Shown: positions 11,980 through 25,433 of the stretch, piece after piece
Position numbering within the stretch: position 1 is the stretch's first letter
Layout of the letters: each line of letters begins with the position of its first letter
Assembly (NCBI GenBank): GCA_014529385.2
Contig: CM043962.1
Coordinates: 53,091,905-53,155,904 of the forward strand
Direction: 5' to 3'
Length of the DNA: 64,000 nucleotides
DNA from: Adiantum capillus-veneris
Lineage: Eukaryota; Streptophyta; Polypodiopsida; Polypodiales; Pteridaceae
The notes under the pieces: model-generated
Databases searched by the model: none
What the model was told of the DNA's origin: nothing
What the model saw: only the letters and a program-made list of their open reading frames with translations
Program-made: the position numbers and the translations under genes

Positions 11980-14305
11980 ATTTGGGTAAGAAATGGGCGG
12001 CCTTTGACTTTTGGCCCAAGGGAAGGGGTGGGGTTAGTGTCCAGGGGGGCAAAATGGATGGCCAGGCACTTGGGCAATTGAGTGGGAACTCAAAATGGCA
12101 CGCCTTCTTCCCCAAGAGTCCACAAGCCCCCATAACCAAGCCTCTCCCAAGCTCCTCGCTCCTTTGATACACCTCAAATGGGCACCCATTCCCCTTGCTT
12201 TGAGTCCAAGCTCCCCTATGTGGGATTATCCCATTTCCACATGGTACATTCCTCCCACACTTCTCCAATTCCTTCCTTTCCCCACAGTAAATTCTTAGCC
12301 CAACCTCCTTTCAAGACCAAATTCCCAAGAGCATGATGCACTGCTCCAGCCACCAAATGCGACACCGTAAAGCATGGCTTGGAGCCACTGCAACTATTTC
12401 CAAAAAGTTTAAAATCTAGGCATTTCTAATTTAAATCATCAAGTCTATCCAATTGCCTTTCTCGCATGCATCTGCAACCACTTTCCAAGTCAAGATCGCC
12501 CACTACAGACGCACATATCTCATAATGTACGAGTCCAATTTACAAGCTATAAAGCACGGCTGAAAATACTTGTTGAAAACCATATTTTGGGGACTTAACC
12601 AACCCAAATATCCAGTAAATAATCCCAGAAAAATCAAACATTTATACATGAAGTTTTACATGGTCACTCTCAAGGCTCGAAGCACTATGTACACATATGT
12701 ACATGGGGCTAGTTCGCAAGCTTTTTGGCATGACCTATTGGTTTTAAGCTCATCCAAAAAATGCCTGACAATGTGATAGTGACATAATATTTAAGTGACC
12801 CTTTTGAGTTCATGGATGTCACTAGCACACTTCCGCCATCGCTCCTCTCAACAATTTTCCTTCCATATCTTGATAAGTGGAGCAAACCGATCTACATTTT
12901 GTATCAGTAGGTCAAATAATTTTTGAGAATTTGTAAACTTCATTGAAAATACCTACATGGTTATGTGATAGACCTATCAAAGCTACCTAGTTTTGGAGTA
13001 GAGACTGACGACATTTAATAGTTCTCCCAAATTGTATTAAAAATGTACTTTTATACAAAAAATATCTATTTTTGGAAAATCAAAATTTTTTAATACTTAT
13101 TGAGTTAAAGAATTCTCTCAAAGCCTTTTCATTAGGAAAAAATGGACTCTCAAAGGGGCCCTGTGAGCTTTGACTTTGCCTCTCTTGTCCAAAGTGGGCA
13201 ACCCAGTGAAGTACATAAACGCGTTTTCAAAACCCTATCGACCAACATATCATTGGAAAGATCTTAGAAAGTAGGTTCTAAATCCCCAAACTCTGAAAAA
13301 TTTGGAGCTGATTTGTAGAAGTTATGGCCTCCCACTAAAGCTAAAATGTGGGGAGAGATTCCATTTATAAGATGGAGCTGTCACATCAAAAATGGAATCT
13401 TCTAGAATATAAAGAATCTAATGGCATGTTATATATATAAATGGATAGATCTTGATGTACTTGGATAAACCTTGATGAGTATATACTAAATCCAAACGGT
13501 CCGACAAGTTTTGATTTCATTTGTAAAAAATTTATCGTGCGCCCGTTTTTGGACAAGAGGGAGAAAGTCCATTGATAAGATGGAGTTGTCACATCAAAAA
13601 TGGAATCTTCTAGAATATAAAGAATCTAATGGCATGTTATATATATAAATGGATAGATCTTGATGTACTTGGATAGACCTTGATGAGTATATACTAAATC
13701 CAAACGGTCCGACAAGTTTTGATTTCATTTGTAAAAAATTTATCGTGCGCCCGTTTTTGGACAAGAGGGAGAAAGTCGAAGTCCATACATGGCCCATTTG
13801 AGAGTCCAAAATTTCCTTAATGTGTAGCTAAAAATGATTTTGAAGAAGTTTTGTAAATTTCTGGGCTCATATGCGAAAGTTATACTCAAATTACTAAAAT
13901 CTAGCATGAACCACTTTAGTAATTTAAGCCACTTTTGTGGCCACGATACAAGATTGGAGTTTCTTTAAGCTTTAAATGCTCTCATGAGAAATAGATTCTC
14001 CCTTAAGTGAGACCATATCTCCTTGGGTTCAGTTCATAGTGACCCCCCGATGACTATGTATATCCTTTGTTGTTTAGTACTACAACCTCTACATCATAGT
14101 ATTCTTTTTAGTACTAAGCCTCTTTGAGGCAACTTGTAGTATAGACTATACTAACCTTCTATCCATGTGTTTCACATATGATTTTTTAAGTTTCTTTTTA
14201 AAAATACTATATTAACATCATGATGTGTTTATTGAATGTAGGAACAATAGGATCCACACCTCAGATTTAAAAACACTCGAGATCATTTTGCACAATGCAA
14301 GATGA
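11980..14305. other. Unassigned AT-rich sequence
   Basis: No gene is recognised. After the CACTA end comes about 300 bp of GC-richer sequence, then AT-rich, probably old repeat-derived sequence with phrases such as GAAGTTATGGCC and a near-palindrome GCCACTTTTGTGGC at 13928-13941 that recurs elsewhere. The tandem duplication inside it is listed separately. Confidence 0.5.
13361..13776. repeat. 208-bp tandem duplication
   Basis: Two adjacent units, 13361-13568 and 13569-13776, are about 98% identical, with only a handful of differences seen by eye. Each contains the landmarks GGAATCTTCTAGAATATAAAG and CCAAACGGTCCGACAAG. The high identity inside otherwise old sequence marks a recent local duplication. 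Confidence 0.95.
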
Positions 14306-15027
14306 TGGAAATACTAGCACATGGGTGCAATTTAAATGTGGCTCATCTCAAAAGCTCCTCACCATCAAAATCAGCCCCAAAAATCCCTCATTTCCATCTC
14401 TTCAATGGATATGTGTCCACCTTACCTTGATTCTAAATTCATTCTTGCCAGAGGGGATGATGCAGGGGATCAAAGTTACCTACAAGAGAATTCTATGGGA
14501 CATTCAAGGGACTCATACAATGAGTATCAGCACAATAGAATATCCTTCCAACAAGTAGAGCCTCTAAGCTCCGATAATAACATGCAAAGCCATCCACATG
14601 AGGATATTGGTAGTGATGAAGCTTGTCCCAAAGGAGTCCTAGCAATGTGTGAATGTAGTCAATTTGCACCAATAGGTACATGTGTTAGAGTACATGTTAT
14701 TATCACTGCATTAATTGTAACAATTCTAAATGTGAATCAGGTCCAAGTAGCATAACTATTCTTGAGAAGCTATCTCTAGAACATGGGATATGCATTTGTA
14801 AGAAGAGAAAATCCCAATAGGTGCTATACAAAGGCATCCCACGATAGAGGCTTTATAAAAATCATTAAACCATATCTGATGTTGTTTTTATATTTGCTAT
14901 TAGATGCTTCTTCACTTTTTTGTGTTGTTTTGGGCCTTTGGAGTCTAATAATTTTCACATAGGTGATGCAAATGGCAAGAAAAATCCAAACTCATCTAGA
15001 GAATTGGATTCAGATGACAATAGCTGA
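14306..15027 (+). CDS. Possible 3' end of an unknown gene (two exons)
   Basis: A frame open from 14336 to a consensus-like donor at 14676 (ATAG|GTACAT) can join in phase to an acceptor at 14961-14962 (TTTTCACATAG|GT), giving ...SQFAPIGDANGKK and ending at TGA 15025-15027. The resulting C-terminus is hydrophilic, rich in Ser, Asp and Asn, and looks protein-like. I recognise no domain. No upstream exon is identified, and a stop lies just upstream near 14302, so the first exon would need an acceptor or start after that point. It could equally be chance open frames in repeat-derived DNA. Confidence 0.25.
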
Positions 15028-18000
15028 TGGAGTAAAAGAGGCCAAAGGTAGTACTACCACTGAAGAGAACATTGTTAGGTATGCATCTATGGAGGAATTG
15101 AGCAAAGTATCATTCATGATTGACTTAATTATGCACACATACACAAGAGAGTAAAATAAAATTAGAATCCTGATTATTAACTAGAAAGAGGTACAAAGAA
15201 GCTAACTTTATAGCCATTAGATATGCTTGAAGTAGGTGATAAATAGTGAAGGTGGTACCCTCACACCCAGCCCTCACATGATGCCAATGTGCAAGCATCC
15301 CTACACAAAGGGGTCAACCCTAGAAAGGAGGACTTGAATTTGGGAGTCAACTAATGCATGCTATTTGCATTTCATTTTGTTTCATGCCACCTTACGTCAT
15401 GCAAATTTGTAAGAGTTGAATAATTTACTAAATCCTATTTTCATGAAATTTCCCATTGGGATTGAGACTATATACAAACATTCTTATGCCAATAGTGGCC
15501 CGTATCAACTCATCAAATGCCTATTATGGATGATAGTCAAAATCATAAGAGCCTAAAGGTGGTTTATAAATTAAGATGAATCATAGATGCCAATGTGATG
15601 CATCTCATGGCATCGTCCCTTTAAAGTAGTGCTCATAAACTGAGACCAAGCACTTTAGGGCTATTTCATAAATAATACATTGAAGGATTTAGAGGGTAAT
15701 AATCATATATGCTCTACAATATATCTATATCAAAATCATAATCAAAGTGATTGAATACATGACCCTTAGCTTCTTGGCCTTTTGCAAACATTTGCTTCAT
15801 CTTTAGTTGTATTTTTGGCATTGGTGATGGCCTTGTTCTTCTTGGGTTGATCCTTAAAGTAGCATCTCACAAGTGGATGATTTGTTTTTCCATTGGGTGC
15901 TTTTTTTGTTTCTGCTTGGTCCGTGGCTTTGTGCATATGAAGCATTTGGTTTTTGAGTAGAAGCTAGATACAATCCTCCCCTTGACTTTGATCGGGTCAT
16001 TTGCTTTCTTTTCTCTTCTTGTAAAGATTTGAAAACTACTTGAAGATCTATTGCAAACTCTTTCTCTTCTTTATAGAACAACATATTAGTGAATTTGGGA
16101 AGGAGTACTACCTTGTGGAAGGAGTTGTCCTTACAACATAGTTTGAGATATGTCCATATGGCCAAATATTTACGATATTGGTGATTCCCAAATTGCCTCT
16201 AAAGTCTCAAACTCTCTAATATGGTGTTATAGGGACAATGTGGTCATACTGGCTTGGAAGTGCTCCAAGTAACAGTGCAACTTTTTTCTGCTTCTTGTAC
16301 GACTTAGATATGTTGTATAACTAGGCTTTTAAGTTATTATTAAAGACTTGAAGTGTCCCCCCCACTCTTCACTCTTGATGTAGGTATGTGGTATAACTAG
16401 GCTTTAAATAGTAAGCCTATACAATTGTTTCTTCAAATTGCCTTTACTTGTTTGTGCTCTAGCTCCAAAGTTTTTTGCTAATGCCTCCCAAGGTTTAAAA
16501 GCACTTGTGCAGTCCTTGGGGGGTGTTGAGAACCCCCTTGTATAATGTGCGTTTGAGGGATTATTTAACACTAGATTGGTAACATGACACTTCTACATGT
16601 CCTTGGACACTTTTAGTCCTCTTAATTAAGCAATTTCCTAGAATTATTACAAGGGATGCCAATGAGGTCTTCGAGTGTTTGATATCCACAAAGATAACTT
16701 ATGAGCTAAAAAAATCTTGGAACTTTTTTAGGCTATGTATTCTAGCTCTAGAACTATCTTTCATAAGCACTTTCCAGCCTAAATTGTGCCAAAAAACGTG
16801 TACTGTTTTTGCACATTTTTCATGAAATTGGCCATAGACCACCATAAAACACCTCTTATTGAGTTCTAGGGTGATACATTAGTAGCCTTTATTGTTGTAA
16901 AGGTTTCTAAATTATTCTAATATATGGATACTATGTATTTGAAGTTATGGCCTATTTATGAAAATCATGCCATGCAATTGTATGGACGGGTTTCACACTT
17001 TGATGAATTGTTCGGTAATGTATATGCAATAGAAAGATAAGTTTGAGTGTGTATATAGACTCATCAATATATGTATTGTATCGTTCTTGGGATTTGGGGC
17101 ACCTAATACCCCCAATAACTAACAACACAAAGTCAAGAGAAAAAAATCCATTTTACAAAAATTGGACTCATTTTGAGTTAGAAATGTATGATGCCCAATT
17201 TTCCTCAATTGCTTCAATAAACATGGTCAAGTTGTAGCTTAGGTCCAAAAATAAGTATAAAATACCAATTTGGCTATAAATACATACTTTTCAAAGGAAT
17301 TGAGATGGCCACAATGTGGAAGCTAGTTTGTTTGTTTGTGTAGGTTTTGGGCTTTGTAGTTATGTTTAGAATTTTCATAAGAAAACATGTTTGTATGTTT
17401 TTGATGCTTTGTGGGTGTTATTATGAAGGTTACTTACCAAGGTGTATTGATATAAAGGATATATATAGGTAAATATGGGTGTATTCATGTAGACACGATG
17501 ATAGGTATGCTAAATACAAAAAATGCAACTCTTTTGTACTTAAATGTATGAAAAATCCAAAAAATGTGGGGCTATATCAACCTTAAACTTACATTAGGAA
17601 TCCATTAAAGTTAATGGAAAAAATACATTGATTGCATGAAAAATTCTCTATGTGATGAGATAGATCGTGAAAATATGTTGTTTTTTACCAAATGCAGCAC
17701 TACATTGGCTTTGAAAGCTTTTCATGACCTAGAAATCAAGAAATATTCACGATACTTATTTTTTCCATGTAGAATGGGTTCTTACACAAGCTCGTGTAAG
17801 GATTCTTGAAACATCACACATATACAAGGAGTATTTAGTTTTTTTTCCAAAATTTTGAAAGGACTCTTTTATGTCCTGTTATGTTACCAAACTAGCGTTA
17901 AAAAAACCCTCTTTTAACATGCCTAAATGAATAAAATGACCTTTTATTTTAGGAAATTTTTCGAAAATGGAATTAGAAAATCCCTTTTGTTAATGTATCT

Positions 18001-18612
18001 CTGTTAGTTTGGGTAAAATTTTTGCATTAAAAAACCCCCTTTTGTTGAACTCACGTGATACATTAACATGATTAAAGGCTTGCTCATCTTTGGCTTGGAG
18101 TTAGGTTGTCATTCTTTACGATGGTGCCATAGTTTGTGTTGGGTCTATCTCAGGTTGCTTGTCTAGGGATGTTTAAATCATACTCCATAAGTTTTTTTTC
18201 ATAAGATATCCTCCAATTTTGGTTTTCTAGCTGTGAAGCCCATAGCCATTAAAATTTTGGATGTCCATCCCCCATAATGCTTAATAGAGTGGTATTAACA
18301 ACGTATGGAATTGTTTAAATGTCTAAAACTCCTTAAAAATGTATTATGATCAAATCATTCCAAAGACAATGATTACATACACATCCATGAATGTAAGTAA
18401 TGTTTGAGTACAAAAATAAGAGAGAGAGAGAGAGAGAGAGGATTTTTCCCTTTGAACTTGGAATAATGCCTCTAAAACATATTTGCTTGAGAAAATTAGT
18501 TTTCTCAAATCAATATTGAATGGGCTGATTTTCCCCACAAAGTTTGGAGAAGAGTTGATCCCACACCTCCTTGCCCAAGATAGGCTACAAGTGCTAGCTA
18601 ACCCACCTCATG
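15028..18612. other. Unassigned AT-rich sequence
   Basis: No convincing gene, RNA or complete element is seen in about 3.6 kb. There is a short (GA)n tract at 18420-18440 and several phrases shared loosely with the other AT-rich blocks (GAAGTTATGGCC near 16938). It ends at the TCATG target duplication of the large Ty3/gypsy element. Confidence 0.5.
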
Positions 18613-18971
18613 TGTCATAAAGTCTAATATCTAATATCTAACCAACCCAAATGATTTTCTCATGTTAAATGGGAGAATAAATGGGAACAAGGGTTAAGAT
18701 ATAGACATGTGCTTATAGATCTATCTCAACACGGAGCCAATGGTAACGGGCCCAAATGAGACATGGTCTATCAAAGAGCAAGGCTAATCAATGGAGCATA
18801 AGACCTTAAGGTTAGCTTCATTGAAGACCTCCAATAATGTGTGTAAAAGTCCTTTGACCTTAGGTAATCTAGGGTTGAGCTTGAGGCGGGAACCCAACCC
18901 AGCTTGAGGTGTTTTTCCTGCTTGTCATGCTTAATGGCTAAGGTGCTTGAGGCGCTTGAGATGCTTGAGGT
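18613..18971 (+). repeat. Left LTR of large Ty3/gypsy element, first part
   Basis: It matches the first part of the right LTR (31602 onward), beginning TGTCATAAA and breaking off in the GAGGTGCTT minisatellite, where the nested element inserted. It continues at 24892. Confidence 0.93.
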
Positions 18972-19124
18972 TGTAAAGACATCAGCAAGGCCGGACTAGA
19001 CAAGGGCAGGGCCGAGCTAGGCAGTGTGGAAAGGGAGTCCAACTAGAACAAAGGGCCAGGGGCTATGCTATATAGTGGATGGTTGGGTGGTGGAGTCCTA
19101 GGTTCTAGTTCCCCTTGTCTTACA
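18972..19124 (+). repeat. Left LTR of nested Ty3/gypsy element
   Basis: A 153-bp LTR, unusually short for Ty3/gypsy, aligned over its full length with 24739-24891. Confidence 0.93.
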
Positions 19125-22100
19125 TTGGTATCAAGAGCAAGGTTCCTTTTTTGGGAAAGACAAAGCCATGGAGGAGGGGAGCCACACAATTGTGCATGCT
19201 TTTTTGCATGTCGAGGTCAAGGGGACGTGGAGCATCCGTCATGTGAGGAGGAAGACAAGGCAAGCACGCCGTGGGCAACCCCCCTTGCAAAGAGGAGCTG
19301 TCGAGGCGGACCTGCACAAAAAACGCCGCTTACGAGCTCTACAGCTGCGCATCGGGCAGGGGAGGACTTTACGTCACAAGGCTGGAGCCCCTACCTCAAC
19401 ACAGTGAGCTCCACGGCGATGGCGCTTACCTACACGCTGCTTTGAGCAGCCATAGCCGAATGTGGACGTCTTTTTTCCCACTTACGGACGCCCAACCCCA
19501 TTAGGGGTTAGTGGCCATACCCAAAATTTGAACATAAGGGACGGTACCCACAGTAGGGTACCCCACCCCCTTACTCCACGTGCAGATTCGACAAGGCCGG
19601 AGAGGTTCGACATAGCATTGACAAGGCCGGCACAAACTTCGAGCCAAATTCTCTGTGTATTACGTAGAAACTCAGAGATTTCAAGAACACCATTCCGACG
19701 GAGTTCAAGTACAATTTTTTGGTAAAATCAATTAACGCTTTCAAGTCTAATTGATTCGGCTATCAAGAACTTGTGGAATTCCATATACGACGGATAATTC
19801 GACTCACTCTCTACCGGGATACTATCGATTTTGACGGAATTAGCAAGGCTAATTACACTTTGCGAGTGCTCTCAATATCAGGTATTTTTTCTGACTACTC
19901 CTTGTACCACACTGTGTCACCATGGATTCGGATATCAATATGACATTCGATTTTGAGAAAAGTACGCTTGATCCTACCAATGATGTCCCACAGCCGGATC
20001 CTCTCAAGGAGAGTACCCGCGACACTATAGCAGGTGATGATACTTGCGAATTGCTCGATATTCAAGAATTTTGTGCACTTCAGACACGCATGACAGTCAT
20101 GGATGAAAATTTTAAAGCTTTAAATGAAAACTATCCACATTAGTAATTCAATCAATGCAACAGCAGTCCAAGAGTCTTGCTGACACGCACATGCATGAGC
20201 ACGTTGCTACACAAGGGCAAGGCACTTCTAATCTAGGGCAAGGCCCAAATGCTGATACGTTGCATACTCTCACTGCAAAAGAGGTGGATGAATTGTTGAA
20301 AAACACCAAACCACCAATTTTTAAGGGAGAAGACCGAGACCGCAATAAGGATGCAGTGAATATCTTTCTCAACAAGTGGGATGGAATTCACGCCGCTACG
20401 GCGTACTCCGGACGCAGTCAGAGCTCTACAGATGAGCTTAACTCTAGAAGGCAAGGCCTACAAATGGTGGATGTCTCTCAAGGAGAATAACATCTTACGA
20501 CAGAGTTGGGCAGCTTTTGAAGTTATGTTTAGCAAAGAAATTTTGCCTACAAATGAGGCAAATCGGAATTGGACGGCTTGGGACACATGTTCCATGCGCC
20601 AATACCCATCACTACTTGAATATATCTCTCACTATCGAGATGTTATCCTCAAGTTGGAAGGCTTAGATACCTTTCAAAAAGTACGAGGGTTCATATGAGG
20701 TCTGACACCCGAGCTTAAGAAGTATCTCAAGACCCAAGACCCTAAAACACTTGAGGAAGCCATAGTGAAAGCACATATTCATGATGATCCAGATGAAAAG
20801 AAAACACATAATAGTCACGTGCCTGCTAATACACATGGTAATACACGCACTCAGTATGGGCACAATAAAGGAAAATTTATAGTTGCCAATTCGGATGCAT
20901 CTAAAAAACCCAAGGGGTGTATGAGTCCTCTCTCTCCTAGGGACTTTGATAAGGCTAAGAAATAAAAGTTATGTTTTCAATGTCTAGGAAGAGGTCATGG
21001 CAAAAAGGATTGTCCCAAGGGAAAATCTGCTTCTCAGGGCAAGGAGAAAGCAGTGCACACGGTGCAACTGCTGCCTCTTGAGTCTTCCTCATGATTCTCT
21101 ACAGTGGAAGTAACACACACTGAGGTGGTTCATGAATGCTGTCTCATAGCTTCCATGTGGCAAGCAACCTTTGGACCACATGAGTTAGTACATATGCACG
21201 ATATCTGCAAGGGCACAAGGTGTGCATCTTGGTAGATGACGGTGCTACTCACAATTTCATCAATTACGGATTGGTGAAAAAACTCAAATTGCCTCAAACT
21301 TTGAGTACCCACCGCTACAAGGTAGCAATGATGAATGGACATGATACCAAAATCTAGGATACTCAATGACGAGTTGTTACGTTGGAAGTACAAGGGTACT
21401 CCACATGCTTGGATTTTTAGGTTATGAACATGGAAAGGGCAGATGTGGTTCTTAGTAGGGAGTGGTTGCATAGCCTAGGACCATCGCTGAAGTGTAGCTA
21501 TGAACATGGAAAGGGCAGATGTGGTTCTTAGTAGGGAGTGGTTGCATAGCCTAGGACCATCGCTGAAGTGTAGCTATGAGCACAACAGCTTGATGTTTGA
21601 ATCCCAAGGCGCACATGTGTTGTTGTTAGGAGAAAAAGATATACCTTCATCACCACTGATTTGTACCGTTGAGCTTATGCAGCTCGTTTCTGATAATGAA
21701 ATAGATCAGGTTTTCTTGTGTTACTCACTATCTGTTGAACATTGCTCAACGCCGCATGCTTCTCCCTCATCTGTTCCACCAATTGCTAATTCTAAACAAG
21801 CAAACATAGCTAGTCAATTACAAAAATTAGTAAAGGAATTTCAAGATGTATTTCCTAATGATTTGCCATCAAGATTACCGCCGACACGATCAGTGCAACA
21901 TAGCATTGACGTGGCTGCAGGCTGTAAACCTGTTAGTAAACCACCCTGCCGTATGAGTTATTCAAAAGCTGCTGAGGTGAAATGTCAACTTGTTGACTAC
22001 CTTAGCAGAGGGTTTATACAACCCAGTTCTTCACCATGGGCTTCGCCTATCCTATTAGTGAAGAAAAAAGACGGCATTATGCGCATGTGTGTAGACTACC

Positions 22101-24738
22101 GTGGCTTAAATGCGGTTACAGTTAAGAACAAATACCCATTGCCCAGAGTAGATGAGTTGTTTGACAAACTCACTCATGCTCCCATTTTTACAAAAATAGA
22201 CTTGCGGTCAGGATATCACCAAGTCCGTATTCGACTTGCTGATATACCCAAAACTGCATTCCGAACACAGTTTCGACACTACGAGTTCTTGGTGATGCCC
22301 TTTGGGTTAACCAATGTGCCCGCAACATTCATGACACTTATGGATAGTGTCTTGAAGCCATATTTGGGAAAATTTGTCATTGTTTTCCTCCATGGCATCC
22401 TAGTGTATAGTGCTTCTGAATAAGAACACTTACAACATCTCAAGCAGGTGTTTGAGTTGTTACACACAAATAAATTATATGCCAAGGAATCTAAATGTGA
22501 TTTTCTAAAAGACAAAATCACTATTTAGGGCATGTTATTTCAGCTAATGGGCTATATGTGGATCAAGCCAAAGTGGATACCATCCGGAAATGGCCTTCTC
22601 CTAAAAATTTAAAAAAGAATTACAGATTTTTTTGGGATTTGCAGGTTTTTACCGAAGGTTCGTTAAAAACTATGCTCAAATAGTTGTTCCCATGACGGAT
22701 CAACAAAAAGTCAAAGGCAAAGCTTTTTAGTGGGGATCCATTCAACAGCACAGTTTCAATACACTCAAAGATGCATTAGCTACATCTCCTATTCTGGCTA
22801 TTGTAGATCCTTTGAAACCAATCGTTTTGGAAACGGATGCCAGTGATCGTGCTATTGGAGCAGTCCTGTTACAAGGCGGACGGCCGATTGCATTTGAAAG
22901 CAAGAAGCTTGATGCAGCTCAGTAGAACTATTCTGCTTATGAACACAAACTCTATGCAATAGTGTCTGTCTTAAAAACATGGTGGCATTATCTGTATGGT
23001 TCTCAATTTGACATTGTGTTTGACCATGAAAGCATCAAATGGTTTACACAACAAATGGATTTGAAGGGTCGAAAAGCCAGGTGGGCCGAGATTCTTTAGG
23101 AATACGATGCCAAGCGGTATCACAAAGGACAATACAACGTAATCGTGGACGCTCTAAGTCGAATACCAGAGATCAATTCTCTCTTGTTCATGGAACTTCG
23201 CTGTGAATTTTTAGAGTCTCTCAAAGGCAAATATGAGCATGATGAAGCATATTCCAAAGTGTGGAGCCATGTTCAAAAGAGGGATCCTTCTCACTCCAGT
23301 GACGGTAGTGTACAGTTAACCTCCATACATAGTTCTCCTTTATCAAGTGATGAACGATAGTAATGGAAGCATTTCACCATCGACAATGAGTACCTACTCC
23401 ATAAGGGGAGAGTTTGTGTACCGACGGACACAGACATTCGGCGCCAAATTCTTTATGAATGTCATGATAGTCCAAGTGCAGGGCACACGGGGATTATAAA
23501 AACTTATGCTCTCGTACGACGATAATTTTATTGGCGAGGTATACATGGCTTTGTTCAAGCTTATGTCTTGCGTTGCCAAAAATGTCAAGTTAACAAAGAA
23601 AATCACCTGAAAGCAGGAGGACTCTTACATCCTTTGGATATCCCCAATGGAAAATGGAAAAGCATCTCTATGGATTTTATTGTAGGTTTACCAACCATTT
23701 TACGAGGTCATGACTCAGTATGGGTGGTCGTAGACAGGTTGACTAAACTATGTAAGTTTAATCCAACCAAATCACGGTTAAGACACCAAAACTATCCAAG
23801 TTATTTGTGGACAATCTATACAAATTGTATGGTTTGCCAAGTAACATTGTCAGTGACCGTGATCCCAAGTTTAACAGTCACTTTTGGAGAGTTGTGTTTA
23901 AACGATTGGGTACACAACTGAACCTCAGTACAGCTGATCATCTAGAAACAAATGGTCAGACTGAATGAGTTAATCAAGTGCTAGAGGATATGCTAAGAGC
24001 ATACGTCACCAAAAAACAGTCATACTGGGAAGATTACTTACCTATTCTTGAGTTTGCCTACGACAGTGCTAAGCATGTCACAACAGGCTTTAGTCATTTC
24101 ATGCTCATGTATGGGTTTCAACCTAGGTCACCAGTTACGGTGGGGTTGGCAACCAAAAAACTCCAACAGGTTAAGGATTTTCTCCAAGACCGCATGGATA
24201 TGCTGAAACTTGCTCGTCATAATGTCCGACAAGCACATGACAGGTATAAGAAGTACGCTGATGAGAAATGTCGGCAAGTTACCTTTGAAGAAGGGGAGGA
24301 AGTATTTTTACGTGTTCCAGAATATTTAGAAAGTCTAAAAACTGGGCCAACACCTAAATTCTCTCCCCGATATTGTGGGCCTTTCAAAATACTCAAGTGA
24401 GTAGGTGATCGTACCTACAAATTATTACTACCTTCACATTCTCGTATTCATTCGGTGTTTCATGTAAGCCGTTTACGTAGGCGGTTACATAGGGACGACA
24501 ATGTCATTGACCAATAGATTTTGGTTGATTTCATTGAACCTCCTACCTTATCGCATGAACCTGAACGTGTTCTCGATTATCATGAGTTGCGTACACGTCA
24601 TCACGTACGTCAACAAGCCTTAATCAAGTGGAAATACCGACCTGAGGAGGGTGTCACTCTGGAAAACATTAGTGTTCTGAAGAAGAAGTTCCCCACTTTT
24701 GTTTTTGAAGACGAAAACTCTTCTTAAGGGGGGAGTAA

Positions 24739-24891
24739 TGTCAGGACACTGGCAAGGCCGGACTAGACAAGGGCAGGGCCGAGCTAGGCAGTGTGGAAAG
24801 GGAGTCCAACTAGGGAAAAGGGCCAAGGTCTATGCTATATAGTGTGTGGTTGGGTGGTGGACTCCTAGGTTCCAGTTCCCCTTTTCTTACA
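24739..24891 (+). repeat. Right LTR of nested Ty3/gypsy element
   Basis: A 153-bp LTR preceded by the polypurine tract and followed directly by the GAGGT target duplication. Confidence 0.93.
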
Positions 24892-25402
24892 GAGGTGCTT
24901 GATGATTAAGATGCTTGAGGTGCTTGACATGCTTGAGATGCCAGGGTTGCACTTGAGGTGAGAACCCAGCCCAAGCTTAAAGTGCTTAAGGGCCAAGCTT
25001 GTGGTGGGAACTAGGCCTATGCATGAGGGTCTTGAGCTGTCAAAAAGTCAAATATTCAATCCCTACAAAGAGGGGGCGAGCCCTACATGAGGGGGGATGA
25101 GAGAGAACACCCACACACACACACAAGGCATGCATGGTAGAAAGAAAGCAAAAGGGACACTTGTCAATTTCCTCCTCATGTTGCCATCATGGTGTGCCTA
25201 AAGCCTATTGGTTGGCCATCCAAGGGGTCCAATGATAATTTAGAAGATTTAATTAATTGGTTTTGCATTTATCAAGTCCTCACTCTCAAAGGGTAAAGGG
25301 GGACACTTGTCCCAAGGCTACCCTTGCTTCTTGTAATGTTTCCTGCTTGTGATTGACTAGGCCTGGAGGGGTCCAATGTGCTTCAAGCATGAGATACAAG
25401 AA

Positions 25403-25433
<31 letters not shown>

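Larger units (their letters stand above)
18972..24891 (+). mobile_element. Ty3/gypsy retrotransposon fossil, short LTRs, nested
   Basis: The element inserted into the left LTR of the larger gypsy element. The 5-bp target duplication GAGGT is present at 18967-18971 and 24892-24896. It has 153-bp LTRs (18972-19124 and 24739-24891) starting TGT and ending CTTACA, a tRNA-Met-type primer site directly after the left LTR (TTGGTATCAAGAGC), and a purine tract AAGGGGGGAG before the right LTR. Internal parts are gag (about 19920-20960), a CCHC knuckle (about 20970-21015), protease (about 21225-21290), reverse transcriptase (about 21960-22420), RNase H (about 22800-23160), integrase (about 23440-24400) and a chromodomain-like tail (about 24580-24700). 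It is broken, with multiple breaks. The LTRs differ at about one position in ten by eye. Confidence 0.94.

Noticed and set aside
15854-16165. Minus-strand frame with a gag-like look (KEFAIDLQVVFKSLQEEK)
   Set aside because: Too short and without any diagnostic motif; no neighbouring retroelement domains. It may be a scrap of a retroelement, but I cannot support a family.
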